From Pedosphaera parvula Ellin514 (GTDB lineage Bacteria > Verrucomicrobiota > Verrucomicrobiia > Limisphaerales > Pedosphaeraceae): a DNA stretch of 64,000 nt. Shown in pieces: positions 27,808-36,824 of the stretch. Under the pieces are notes generated by a model. That model was given only the letters and a program-made list of their open reading frames with translations. It had not been told where the DNA came from and searched no databases. The position numbers and the translations under genes are program-made. The stretch is from assembly GCF_000172555.1 (NCBI RefSeq), contig NZ_ABOX02000020.1:51907-115906 (forward strand), read 5' to 3'. Each line of letters begins with the position of its first letter. The stretch's first letter is position 1.

Positions 27808-29457
27808 TCAACCTGCTCCAACGCCAATCATGCATTGCAGCAGATAAGGCAGGAGTTGCTTCTTCCTGGAAACGATGCCATCCAACTCCCAGATATGAGG
27901 CCCATGCGAAGGGAAGGTGATCCGTTGCTGGAACGCCGTTGATCCCGAAACCAATAGGAGTGAATTCTGGGTGTTGATGTCGGTAACCAGCAGTGCCGCA
28001 AAAAACAGCCCGCGACCTTCACAATGACGGTTTAATGCCTCCAGAAGGGAGGCTTGCTTCTCGGCCAGGTGGGAGAAATTAAGCTCTTCAATTTGGGAAA
28101 CCGTGAAACGCTTGCCGTGTTCTTCGTATTCCTTGCAATCGGCAGTGATCACCTGATCGGGATTCAAGGTGAGCAGGGGGGAGCCGACAGAGAAAATGCG
28201 CTCTGCCAACTCAGCGGGATCTGCGTTGGCGATCTTTGAAAGGTGATCGAGCACGCGTGTATCCACTGGGGTAGCCGTCGGAGAAGTCAGGTTCAACGTG
28301 TCCGAAATCAAACCTGCCATCAACAGGCCCGCGACATCCGAAGGAATGGGTACGCCCATTTGTTGGTAGCAGAGGGCTACAATCGTGCTGGTGGAGCCCA
28401 CGGGATTATTCCAGAAGTGAATGGGTGAATCGCTGGCGAAACCTCCGATACGATGATGGTCCAAAATTTCGGTGATGGGCACCTTGTCGGCTCCTTGAAC
28501 GGCCTGCGATAACTCGTTATGGTCCACCAGTATGAGCCTGGTGCCGGGGGGTTTTAGGAAATCACTTTTGGATAGAACACCCAATAACTGACCATTCTCA
28601 TCCACGATGGGGAAAATGAAGGAGGCGGAATTGGCAGCCCGTTCCCGCGCCAATTCCAAAGATGTTTCAGGGCTGAAACTGGTGAACGGTTCCAGGAGGT
28701 GGTCCGCGCGCACAGCACCGCGTGCCAGGAGCACGGTGGTGGCAGTATCGTAAGGCGAGCTGACGATGGTAACGCCGCTGCCCTTGGCCGCCTCCAATAC
28801 CCGTTCCTCGACGGCCAAACCACCCGTAACGACTATGGCGCGCACCTTCGACACGATTGCCGCCGTCTGGATATGCTCACGGTCGCCGACGAAAAGCACG
28901 ATTTTCTTATCCTTCTGGCGCAACATTCTCTGGGAGAAAGTATAAAGATCCATGGCGCCTACCATGAACAGCGTCTCGCTGGCTTCATTGGAGGCTTCTC
29001 CGGCGATGACATCGCCTCCGAACGTTTTTACGATACTGGCCAGTGAAGCGTTAATGATGCGCGCCGCTGAAGCTTCTTCGCGCGAAGGAAAGAGATAATG
29101 GCTCAACTTGAAGGCCGAAAGCAGCCCAAGGCACCGTTTGTTCCCGTCGATGACCGGCAAGCCGCGCAATTGCTTTTCGGCGATCAACTGGATGGCATCA
29201 TAAACCGCTGAATCGGCGGTTACAGAGATGGCATCGCGCTGCATTACGTCCGCCACCCGAGGGGAAACATCACTCAAAAAAACGGGGGGCTGGACATGAA
29301 ATCGTCCCAGCACATAGTCAATTCGGGCATTGGTATTGCCGGCCCGCGCGGCAATCACGTTCGGCACGCCGAGAAGTTGCTTCAGGCGCGCATACCCCAC
29401 CGCGGCACAGATGGAATCCATGTCCGGGTTTTTGTGTCCAATCACAATTGTCTGCAT
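27808..29457 (-). CDS. ppaC: CBS/DRTGG-containing manganese-dependent inorganic pyrophosphatase (family II)
   Basis: Hydrolyses pyrophosphate to phosphate in the cytoplasm. The 549-residue chain begins with the DHH metal site (VIGHKNPDMDSICAAVGYARL, residues 4-24). A regulatory insert follows: CBS domain (about 70-125), DRTGG-type domain (about 135-245) and a second CBS (about 250-300). Catalysis then resumes with LILVDHNE and ITEILDHHRIGGF, and a C-terminal DHHA2 domain closes the protein. This is the architecture of nucleotide-regulated CBS-PPases, in which AMP/ADP inhibit and ATP or diadenosine polyphosphates activate. Plain family II enzymes are about 310 residues. It stands 118 bp downstream of the response regulator gene on the same strand. 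Confidence 0.93.
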   Translation of the reverse strand: MQTIVIGHKNPDMDSICAAVGYARLKQLLGVPNVIAARAGNTNARIDYVLGRFHVQPPVFLSDVSPRVADVMQRDAISVTADSAVYDAIQLIAEKQLRGLPVIDGNKRCLGLLSAFKLSHYLFPSREEASAARIINASLASIVKTFGGDVIAGEASNEASETLFMVGAMDLYTFSQRMLRQKDKKIVLFVGDREHIQTAAIVSKVRAIVVTGGLAVEERVLEAAKGSGVTIVSSPYDTATTVLLARGAVRADHLLEPFTSFSPETSLELARERAANSASFIFPIVDENGQLLGVLSKSDFLKPPGTRLILVDHNELSQAVQGADKVPITEILDHHRIGGFASDSPIHFWNNPVGSTSTIVALCYQQMGVPIPSDVAGLLMAGLISDTLNLTSPTATPVDTRVLDHLSKIANADPAELAERIFSVGSPLLTLNPDQVITADCKEYEEHGKRFTVSQIEELNFSHLAEKQASLLEALNRHCEGRGLFFAALLVTDINTQNSLLLVSGSTAFQQRITFPSHGPHIWELDGIVSRKKQLLPYLLQCMIGVGAG

Positions 29458-29575
29458 GTCGCGATATGTATCCCCTCAAATCGGACTTCAATCAAGTCTG
29501 GGAAATCCCTATATACCAAATATTTGAATGGGGCCGCGCCGGTAAAACCGGGTTCATGGATGCGACGGCCGGCAA

Positions 29576-30217
29576 TTATTTATCCGCCGAGGACGAACTC
29601 AGTATTTCCAAGGCACGCAGAGTGGCTGCGTTGCGGGATTCGACTCCGAGTTTTTCGAAGATATGGAGCAGGTGTTTTTTGACCGTCCATTCGGAGATGC
29701 CAAGAATGGAAGCGATGTCGCCGTTTGATTTCCCTTGAGTTACCCACAGAAGCACTTCAGCTTCCCGAGGCGCCAGGCCAAGGGCAAGCAATGGTTCAGA
29801 GGAGTCGAAGTTAGGCTTAAACTCGCGCTGGATTTGTTCTTCACGACGACTAAGCCGGGCTGAGATGGCGCCGAGAAGATCGGCTTTCGCCACCGGTTTT
29901 GTGAGATAGTCGTCCGCACCCCGGTTCATGCCATTGCGTTGATCGATTTTTTCGCCTTTGGCCGTGAGAAAAATAAATGGTATGGAGGCGGTGGATTTAT
30001 CCTCCCGCAGAGCCTTGAGCACGCCGTAGCCATCCAGCTCGGGCATCATTACATCACAAAGGATCAGGTCAGGCTTTTCCTTTTTGGCCAGTTCGATTCC
30101 CAGGCGTCCGTTCTGGGCGCCGCTGGGTTCAAATTTTTCCAGCCTAAGAATGGTCAGGAGATTCCGGCGCATCTCTGGTTCATCCTCAATGACGAGTATT
30201 TTTTTCATTGGCTTCAT
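29576..30217 (-). CDS. Response regulator, receiver plus LuxR-type HTH (NarL-like)
   Basis: A 213-residue DNA-binding response regulator. The receiver (about 4-125) has the acidic pair VIEDEPE, the phospho-acceptor D55 in LILCDVMMPELDGYG, and K in FLTAKGEK and LTKPVAKAD. The HTH (about 145-210) reads LAPREAEVLLWVTQGKSNGDIASILG. A start at the second methionine (30208) is possible. It overlaps the histidine kinase gene by 32 bp and is translated after it, so the two form a cognate pair. Target genes are unknown. Confidence 0.92.
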   Translation of the reverse strand: MKPMKKILVIEDEPEMRRNLLTILRLEKFEPSGAQNGRLGIELAKKEKPDLILCDVMMPELDGYGVLKALREDKSTASIPFIFLTAKGEKIDQRNGMNRGADDYLTKPVAKADLLGAISARLSRREEQIQREFKPNFDSSEPLLALGLAPREAEVLLWVTQGKSNGDIASILGISEWTVKKHLLHIFEKLGVESRNAATLRALEILSSSSADK

Positions 30218-33134
30218 TGAAAAGTGGCAACCTTACGGTAATTGCTGTGCCTTGGTCGACCACACTTTCTACCTTAATCCTGCCATTATGCAGTTCCACT
30301 GAGCGTTTCACAATGACCAATCCCAATCCCGTTCCTGGCAGGTTTGCGGCATTACTGCCGCGGTGGAAGGCTTTGAAAAGCCATTGCTGGTCTGCCTCGG
30401 GAATTCCAATGCCTTGATCGCGTACTTGGAAAACCGCATCTTTGCCTTCCTGAGCGACCATGAAATGTACTGGACTGCCAGCGCGCGAATACTTCACTGC
30501 GTTGAGCAGGAGGTTCGTGAAAATATGACGCAAAACCCGTTCATCAGCAAAAATATCGGTTGGAAAGGCTTCCATGGTCAGCACAATGGGGCATTGTCCA
30601 TCCGTGGCGGATAATATCTCATCCTTCAGGCGGCGACAAAAGCTTGAAAGGCTTAATGGTGCAGGATGAAGCTCCATTTTCCCTGCCTCCACCTGTCCAA
30701 AAAGCAGGACTTCTTCCATCATTCCAGCCATTCTTTTCGCGTTTTTTGCGATCGATTCCAGATGCTCCTGGCGATGGATGGTTTCGAGTTGGTCGAGGTA
30801 GGAATGGAGAATTTCTGCCGAAGACATGATGATGCCGAGCGGGGTGCGGAACTCGTGTGATACCAGCGATACGAAACTGCTCTTTAAGACGCCCAATTCC
30901 TTTTCCCGCGCGAGCGCTTTCAATAGTTCGGTCTCGGCCTGCTTGCGTTCCGTAATATCGTTGATAACAGCCTGTATGACCGTGCGACCATGCAAGGGGA
31001 TTGGAGTAAGGAAGATTTCAGCCGGAAAATCCTTGCCCTCGGGGCGCCGCGCCAGCCATTCGAACCGCGCGCTGCCTTTTTCCAAGGCCGTGCGGATGTG
31101 CTTGCGGGCCAGAGATTCTGCGGGTTCGCCATTGGCCTGTATGGGGGCGGAGATATCCCATGGACTTTTTCCCAGCAAATCCTCTTCATTTCCCCGTCCC
31201 AACATGCGCATGGCGGCCGAATTCACCTCGAAGATGATATTTTCATCATGCAAGAGTACGCCCTGGCTGGTTGCTCTAAAGAGTGCGCGGTGCTTCTCCT
31301 CCGATTCCCGCAACGATCTTTCAGACCGTGCTCTCTGGGCTGCTTCGATGGCCAATGAAATCATGGTTGCAACTGAGGCCGAAAAATCGATTTCCTCAGC
31401 CGTCCACTCGCGGCCCGGGCCGATGTGCTCATGGCAGAGAACTCCGACGACGCATCCATGCACCCAAACTGGTGCATCCAACATCGAGCTGATACCCAGG
31501 GGTTTTAGATAACTTTCACCGAGAGCGGCGGTAGCTGGATGGGTCAGGACCTGGTTGGCAACAATCGTCTCCTTTGCTCCCAATGCCTTGAAATAGTCCG
31601 GGCAGGAGGTTTGGTCCAACCTCATACCTTTGAAAGAAACCTCCACGCCCTTGCGGGCGTTGAGGTAAAGCACCTCACAAATAATGGCGGTATTGCCTTC
31701 GCACAAAGACCAGTAGCTGACGCGTGCCACATTGAAGGCTAAAGCGGCCAGGCCACAAATTTTCTCCAGTGCCAGTTCAAATTCGGATTTGTCGAGTTTG
31801 GCGAGTTCCAAAAGCATGTTGCGATGCCGCAACACTTGTTCGCTGCGAATGCGCAATGCCTGTTCCGCCTGTTTGCGCTCAATGGCGAGGGCGGTTTGTT
31901 CCGCCACGAAGGCCAGAATTCTCTTCTCCTCTTCGCCGTAGGCTTTTTCGTCATGGTAATCCTGCACGACCATTACGCCGAGAGCTTTTCCACGTACCAC
32001 CAACGGTACGCCGAGCCAGATGGCGGACGGGGTTCCCGATTCCACGTACCAATTACCAGGTTCGATCGGGCCGGGCGGCGGACTGCCTTTAATCTGTCGT
32101 TGCAACATTGCGTTCCGGTCTGCCAACAAAGGTTTGCCGGTCTGGAGAACGTAGGCGGACATCCCGTATTTTAATTTTCGAGGTGGTGGTCGTTTATCGA
32201 CTTCATCCACGTGGTAAACGAAATGATGCATGTCGGTGGCAGCATCGTGGAGCGAGAGGAAAAAGTTGTCCGCCGGCATCAACTCCTTGATCGTGCCATG
32301 AATCTGTCTATAGAGACTGTCCAGGTCATTGGCTGTGTGGATGGACTCGGAAATCTGGTAAATTGCCTTTTGAATCCTCTCCTTCCTACGACGTTCGGTA
32401 TTGTCGGTGACACTGCCGCGGACCAGGTTCCGCCCTTCTGCAGGAAGCCGGACCAATCGAACTTCGCAAGGAATTAAATTTCCAACCGAGTTTTTGTGAA
32501 TCCATTCAAAAACCGGCGTTTCTCCCGCCAAAGCAGCTGCTATTTTCTCTCGCGCAGCTTCGTCCGAAAATCTGCCATCTGCCTGAACAATGGGACAGAG
32601 TGGAGCCAGCCCCAATTTCATCAAGGCTTCCCGTGGATATCCAAATAATCGACAGGCATTTTCATTTACAGCGACAAACAACCCATTATCAAAGTCCAAT
32701 ACGACGATGGCCTCAGGGGCGTTATCCACCAGAATACGGGCTTGTTCTTCGCTCTGTCGGAGCAGGGCTTCGGTTTTTCGATGCTCCGTGATTTCGTTTG
32801 TGAGCTGGTTGTTGGCATTCGACAGGGCGGATGTCCGCTCGTTAACCCGGCCTTCAAGTTCCTGATTCAACTGCTGAATGCGGGCTTCCCTTACGGGTTG
32901 GGTTACCTTCCGGCTCGGGCGCTTCATCGCGAGCGCCCCGATGATAGCCCCAATAACCCCGCACGCTGCCGGAAGCAACCAGGAAACCGGGTCATTCATC
33001 TGAATCGCAAGCAAATACACGGGTGTCATTAAATCATTTCGGACCAGTTCCCAAGGAAGCCAGACGAATGGGAGATCATGCGTCATGCTCTCCCAGCCTG
33101 CATGGGTTTTCAGACCAATAAAGCAGTTAAGCAT
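30186..33134 (-). CDS. PAS/GAF multi-sensor histidine kinase
   Basis: A 982-residue sensor kinase. After one hydrophobic segment (WLLPAACGVIGAIIGALAM, about 52-70) and a coiled linker come PAS (about 125-250), GAF (about 265-425), GAF (about 445-605) and PAS (about 615-740) domains. The catalytic core follows, with the phosphorylated histidine near residue 760 in LVSHEFRTPLG and the ATPase boxes LLNAVKYS, DQGIGIPEAD and GTGLGL. The many GAF/PAS domains suggest cytoplasmic sensing of redox or small ligands; no haem- or chromophore-binding residue was assigned. It overlaps its response regulator gene and is divergent from the 1150-residue gene, with a 210-bp gap. Confidence 0.92.
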   Translation of the reverse strand: MLNCFIGLKTHAGWESMTHDLPFVWLPWELVRNDLMTPVYLLAIQMNDPVSWLLPAACGVIGAIIGALAMKRPSRKVTQPVREARIQQLNQELEGRVNERTSALSNANNQLTNEITEHRKTEALLRQSEEQARILVDNAPEAIVVLDFDNGLFVAVNENACRLFGYPREALMKLGLAPLCPIVQADGRFSDEAAREKIAAALAGETPVFEWIHKNSVGNLIPCEVRLVRLPAEGRNLVRGSVTDNTERRRKERIQKAIYQISESIHTANDLDSLYRQIHGTIKELMPADNFFLSLHDAATDMHHFVYHVDEVDKRPPPRKLKYGMSAYVLQTGKPLLADRNAMLQRQIKGSPPPGPIEPGNWYVESGTPSAIWLGVPLVVRGKALGVMVVQDYHDEKAYGEEEKRILAFVAEQTALAIERKQAEQALRIRSEQVLRHRNMLLELAKLDKSEFELALEKICGLAALAFNVARVSYWSLCEGNTAIICEVLYLNARKGVEVSFKGMRLDQTSCPDYFKALGAKETIVANQVLTHPATAALGESYLKPLGISSMLDAPVWVHGCVVGVLCHEHIGPGREWTAEEIDFSASVATMISLAIEAAQRARSERSLRESEEKHRALFRATSQGVLLHDENIIFEVNSAAMRMLGRGNEEDLLGKSPWDISAPIQANGEPAESLARKHIRTALEKGSARFEWLARRPEGKDFPAEIFLTPIPLHGRTVIQAVINDITERKQAETELLKALAREKELGVLKSSFVSLVSHEFRTPLGIIMSSAEILHSYLDQLETIHRQEHLESIAKNAKRMAGMMEEVLLFGQVEAGKMELHPAPLSLSSFCRRLKDEILSATDGQCPIVLTMEAFPTDIFADERVLRHIFTNLLLNAVKYSRAGSPVHFMVAQEGKDAVFQVRDQGIGIPEADQQWLFKAFHRGSNAANLPGTGLGLVIVKRSVELHNGRIKVESVVDQGTAITVRLPLFNEANEKNTRH

Positions 33135-33344
33135 GGCTGATGCACGGGAATGAGTAAATCATTTTTCGTTTGCTGAGAGGGAGATAGCCACGATGGGTTC
33201 GGCTCACAGCTGGTAATTACTTGCGTGATTCTGGCAACATGCCGGCAGGTCGAGTTAGAGCGCTAAGTTGATTTCATGTAACTGCGATGGCTGGTGGCTT
33301 AATTCCGTTGCAGAGTACCCTGCGTTGATTGTATTAGACTGAGT

Positions 33345-36300
33345 ATGAAGTTTGGAATGTCTGCGGGGAATGTGGAAACCGCCCCGGCCGGTCATCCGGA
33401 TGAAACACTGATTGAGAGCATTAATTTGCGGCTGGCCATGACCGGTTGTCCCATCTTCGGCCAAAACGAGAGTGGCCGGGTGCCGGGCTTGACGGGGCCG
33501 ATGTTCGCCCGCCAGAAGGAAACCATCCGGTTGCTGGCCAATTATCTTTGTCCGGCCGATTGGCGAATTCAGAAGTTTCTTGAAGAGTATCTTTATGACG
33601 CGGGGCTTTCAGTAAAACTGCCGGCCAGGACGTTTGTTTTGGACAGCGCCGGGCTGGCGCGAGTTTTGTCGTTACCGCCTGACAAGGATGAGTTTATTTC
33701 GGACATCACGAGTTCGTATCGTGTAAGGCAGGGAGTGTTGCACAATCCCGCCAAGGACCGGCGTACGACGCAGGGAGTATTCCATATTGCGGAAGGCGGG
33801 TTGCCGATTCCGGATGACAAGCTGGCAGTGCCAAAGAGTGTGTTTGCGAAGCTCCTGCAACTGGCATTGCAACCGCCGAAGGAACTGATGCGTCTGCCGT
33901 TCACCTCCACGCAGGCAGAGCAGGCGGAATGCTTTGTATCCTTGTTATTGCGACCGATTGTTTGCCCGGAAGTCCCCGGTTTTATTCCGGAGAAATCGAT
34001 GGAGATTCGATTTTTCGCGCCGGGCAACCTGGTGAGCAATCTTGATTTTGTAGAAACGATTTTTGGAAATGCCGGGGATCCTCTGCTGCCGGAGAATGAT
34101 GCGGGATTGGATACGGAACATTGGAGCGGCCACACGGGTTGTGTGATTTTGGCGCCGCACCTCGTAAAGGCGAACAAGAAGGAACTTGGGTTGCCACATT
34201 GGGACCAGGCCACCGCACGGCAGCGTCGGGACGGAATGTGTTGGAAGAACGAAGCGGAACTTTACAACAACGGCTCGGCTTTCAAGATCACGGCGCGCGA
34301 TGAACATGGAGTGATCGTCACGCTGATCGCCGACAATTATTATGGGTACTGCAAGAAGGAGGTAAAGACGCAGATCAGTTATGCGGCGAATTTATTCGGG
34401 CTTTGCGAAGAAGAACATGCGGGTGGGGCATTGGTTTATCCGAGTTACGACCTGGGCGAGGAATTTTTTACGGACAAGCATGTGCGGCGACGCGGGCATA
34501 CGCTGGCCGAGGTGGTGGAGCTTTGCGGGGAGGCGATGGAGATGCATCCGGATGGCTACGCCGTGGACAAGCGCTTTCCAGAAATCATTTACCTGCACCA
34601 CGACGTGCGATTTGATTTGCACAAGCAGACTGTGACATGGCAGACACCGGAGGGGGAGAAGAGCATTAAATTGCTTGCAGATAAAATTTATGTCCGGCCA
34701 TCCGGCTATCGCGTGCAGATGGAAAAGCCGATGAACCGCGCCTGGCGACTGGTGGGCACGGTATCCGAAGGAACGTTTTGCCATAAACCATCCACCGTTT
34801 CGGGTGGTGGAAAATCCGAGATATCCAAGCCCATTACCGACGCCATGTTACAAGGGCCGGTGTTCGTGGCCGATTTCAAGGAGGATTTTAATCACCTATC
34901 GAAGCTGTTGCGTCATGACTATTCCAACCGGTTCAAAGACCCGGCGAAGAACGGCATTGATAAGCGCTTGGTATTGAGTCAGGAACGGTCCCTGGGATCA
35001 GTCATCAAATTGTTTACTCCTTCGGAAAAGGAATATTCGGCCGAATTCAACGAATGGCTGGCCACAATTCCACAATATGTTCTGGAGTTGTTGTTTGTGG
35101 TTAAGAGGTTCTACAAGCCGCAATGGGGTGAGAAGTGGCTGGAGCATTTTGGCGTCGACATCATCAACGGCGTACCTGGCAATGAGTTGAGATATGATAA
35201 CCGGAAACTGGTCTCGGCCTTTCTGCGCGTCGGTTATGATGTGGATGGTTCGTGGCGCGTTTTCGGGTTGAGGAAGGATTTTCATGAGGCAGCCAAGCTC
35301 CAGATGGAAGATGACATCACCGCCTCGATTGTGGTGCCGGCGGCGGGGTTGGAACATTTGAATCCGGAATATTCGAATGCTTCGGTGAAGTTTGTGATGA
35401 ATTGCGAGGCGCGGTTATTTCAACGGCCGGACGAGGCAATTCACCGCGGTTACGATAAACAAACCGAGAAAGACCTGACCCAGCCGGGAAACTTTCTCTC
35501 TAATTTTGAGCCGTTGACCGCCACTGATGCGCGGGCATTGATTGAAGAGGCAACGAGTTTTGTGCAGTACACCAAGCCGATGCAAGACTTGATTTTGGCA
35601 GCTGCGAAGGGCGAGGGACCGGACTTTTTCGTTTCCTCCGCGCATCCAAGGATTGTTGATGGGAAGCCATCGAAGAATCCGCGTTATCTCCAGGAACGGA
35701 CGGATCTGGCAAACCCGCGCGATGCATATCTGACGGAGATGTGCACCCGATTGCAACGGCGATTGCCGCTGGGAGCCCCGGTGCTTACGCCAGTTAATGC
35801 CGTGATGCCGGGCCGTCGGAATAATCCGCCCGAGGCAGCGGCGCATATTCGTTCACTGGCGGTTTATAATCCCATTCATTACATGGAGTTGCCGGAACTT
35901 TTCATGGAATTTATCTGCAGCATGACCGGTAAATCGCCTTCAACAACGGGAGCGGGATCGGAGGGTGCTTTAACGAAGGGGCCGTTCAATGCCTTGCCGC
36001 CGATCATCGATCTGAATGCGGCGTTGGTTTCCTACGCGCTCACCGGTTACGACGCGTTTATATCCGCTGCGGGATATGTGGGGCCGAACGTGCGTGTGGA
36101 TCATGATGTCAGTTTGTTGATTCCCGAAGTTTGGTGCCGGATGACGCCGGATGAAAGGCGACCCAAATTTCTGATTGAGAATGGTTATTTGGAAAGATGC
36201 CAGGACATTGAATTTGGTGGCAACAAGGTGCTGGCCAGCAGGCTTGGTTATCGGATTACGGAGAATTTCGTGCGGACCTTTTTCGGCCGGGTTTTCAACC

Positions 36301-36797
36301 ATCCAAAAGCGGTTTTTACTGACGAGATGTTGCATCCTGAAAAGCAGGATTTGGCAATTTTTGCCGACGGAATGGATAATATCGTGAGCACGCAAAAGCG
36401 CGTGGCCGAGAGTTATTTTGCAGATGGAAGCATGGAGATGGCCTGTCCGCCGTTGAAGGCGCTTTTGCATATGATGGTGCACGGCCATTACGAAGGATGG
36501 GATGTGAATCATCCTGAGTTTCGAGTATTGTTCACGCGGGATAATGTGCTGGCGAGTAAGTGGTATGCGGAGAGATTGAAAGCCAAGCAAAAGCAAGAGA
36601 TTCAGCTGTGGCAGAAACATGCTGCCTATTTGAAAGCGTTCCTCCAAAGACCAAATTATGGGGAAGAGGCCGACAGGCTGGGGATCAAGGCGAAGTTGGA
36701 ATCGGCATGGGATATGTATCACACGGTGAAGTCACCCGAGTATCTGGAGAGGCTGCAAGGGACAATAGGGGTGCAACCGTTGGCGAAAACCAAATGA
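33345..36797 (+). CDS. 1150-residue cytoplasmic enzyme, candidate PPi-type phosphoenolpyruvate carboxykinase
   Basis: A very long soluble protein with no signal peptide, membrane segment or common small domain. I recognise it, with reservation, as the pyrophosphate-dependent PEP carboxykinase type, which converts PEP, CO2 and phosphate to oxaloacetate and PPi, or the reverse. Support is the length (about 1100-1200 residues, twice the ATP/GTP enzymes) and blocks I associate with that family: DNYYGYCKKEVKTQISYAAN near residue 330 and SMTGKSPSTTGAGSEGALTK near 865. A conserved C-terminal part reads FRVLFTRDNVLASKWYAERL. It is monocistronic, with only 27 bp to the convergent neighbour. A pyrophosphatase gene lies about 4 kb away. 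The fallback is a conserved protein of unknown function. Confidence 0.6.
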   Translation: MKFGMSAGNVETAPAGHPDETLIESINLRLAMTGCPIFGQNESGRVPGLTGPMFARQKETIRLLANYLCPADWRIQKFLEEYLYDAGLSVKLPARTFVLDSAGLARVLSLPPDKDEFISDITSSYRVRQGVLHNPAKDRRTTQGVFHIAEGGLPIPDDKLAVPKSVFAKLLQLALQPPKELMRLPFTSTQAEQAECFVSLLLRPIVCPEVPGFIPEKSMEIRFFAPGNLVSNLDFVETIFGNAGDPLLPENDAGLDTEHWSGHTGCVILAPHLVKANKKELGLPHWDQATARQRRDGMCWKNEAELYNNGSAFKITARDEHGVIVTLIADNYYGYCKKEVKTQISYAANLFGLCEEEHAGGALVYPSYDLGEEFFTDKHVRRRGHTLAEVVELCGEAMEMHPDGYAVDKRFPEIIYLHHDVRFDLHKQTVTWQTPEGEKSIKLLADKIYVRPSGYRVQMEKPMNRAWRLVGTVSEGTFCHKPSTVSGGGKSEISKPITDAMLQGPVFVADFKEDFNHLSKLLRHDYSNRFKDPAKNGIDKRLVLSQERSLGSVIKLFTPSEKEYSAEFNEWLATIPQYVLELLFVVKRFYKPQWGEKWLEHFGVDIINGVPGNELRYDNRKLVSAFLRVGYDVDGSWRVFGLRKDFHEAAKLQMEDDITASIVVPAAGLEHLNPEYSNASVKFVMNCEARLFQRPDEAIHRGYDKQTEKDLTQPGNFLSNFEPLTATDARALIEEATSFVQYTKPMQDLILAAAKGEGPDFFVSSAHPRIVDGKPSKNPRYLQERTDLANPRDAYLTEMCTRLQRRLPLGAPVLTPVNAVMPGRRNNPPEAAAHIRSLAVYNPIHYMELPELFMEFICSMTGKSPSTTGAGSEGALTKGPFNALPPIIDLNAALVSYALTGYDAFISAAGYVGPNVRVDHDVSLLIPEVWCRMTPDERRPKFLIENGYLERCQDIEFGGNKVLASRLGYRITENFVRTFFGRVFNHPKAVFTDEMLHPEKQDLAIFADGMDNIVSTQKRVAESYFADGSMEMACPPLKALLHMMVHGHYEGWDVNHPEFRVLFTRDNVLASKWYAERLKAKQKQEIQLWQKHAAYLKAFLQRPNYGEEADRLGIKAKLESAWDMYHTVKSPEYLERLQGTIGVQPLAKTK

Positions 36798-36824
36798 GTC
36801 TCATAAGGCTTTCAGCAAGCGGGT

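Noticed and set aside
30826..31512. 228-codon open frame opposite the histidine kinase
   Set aside because: Ser/Arg-rich shadow of the kinase gene with no domain.
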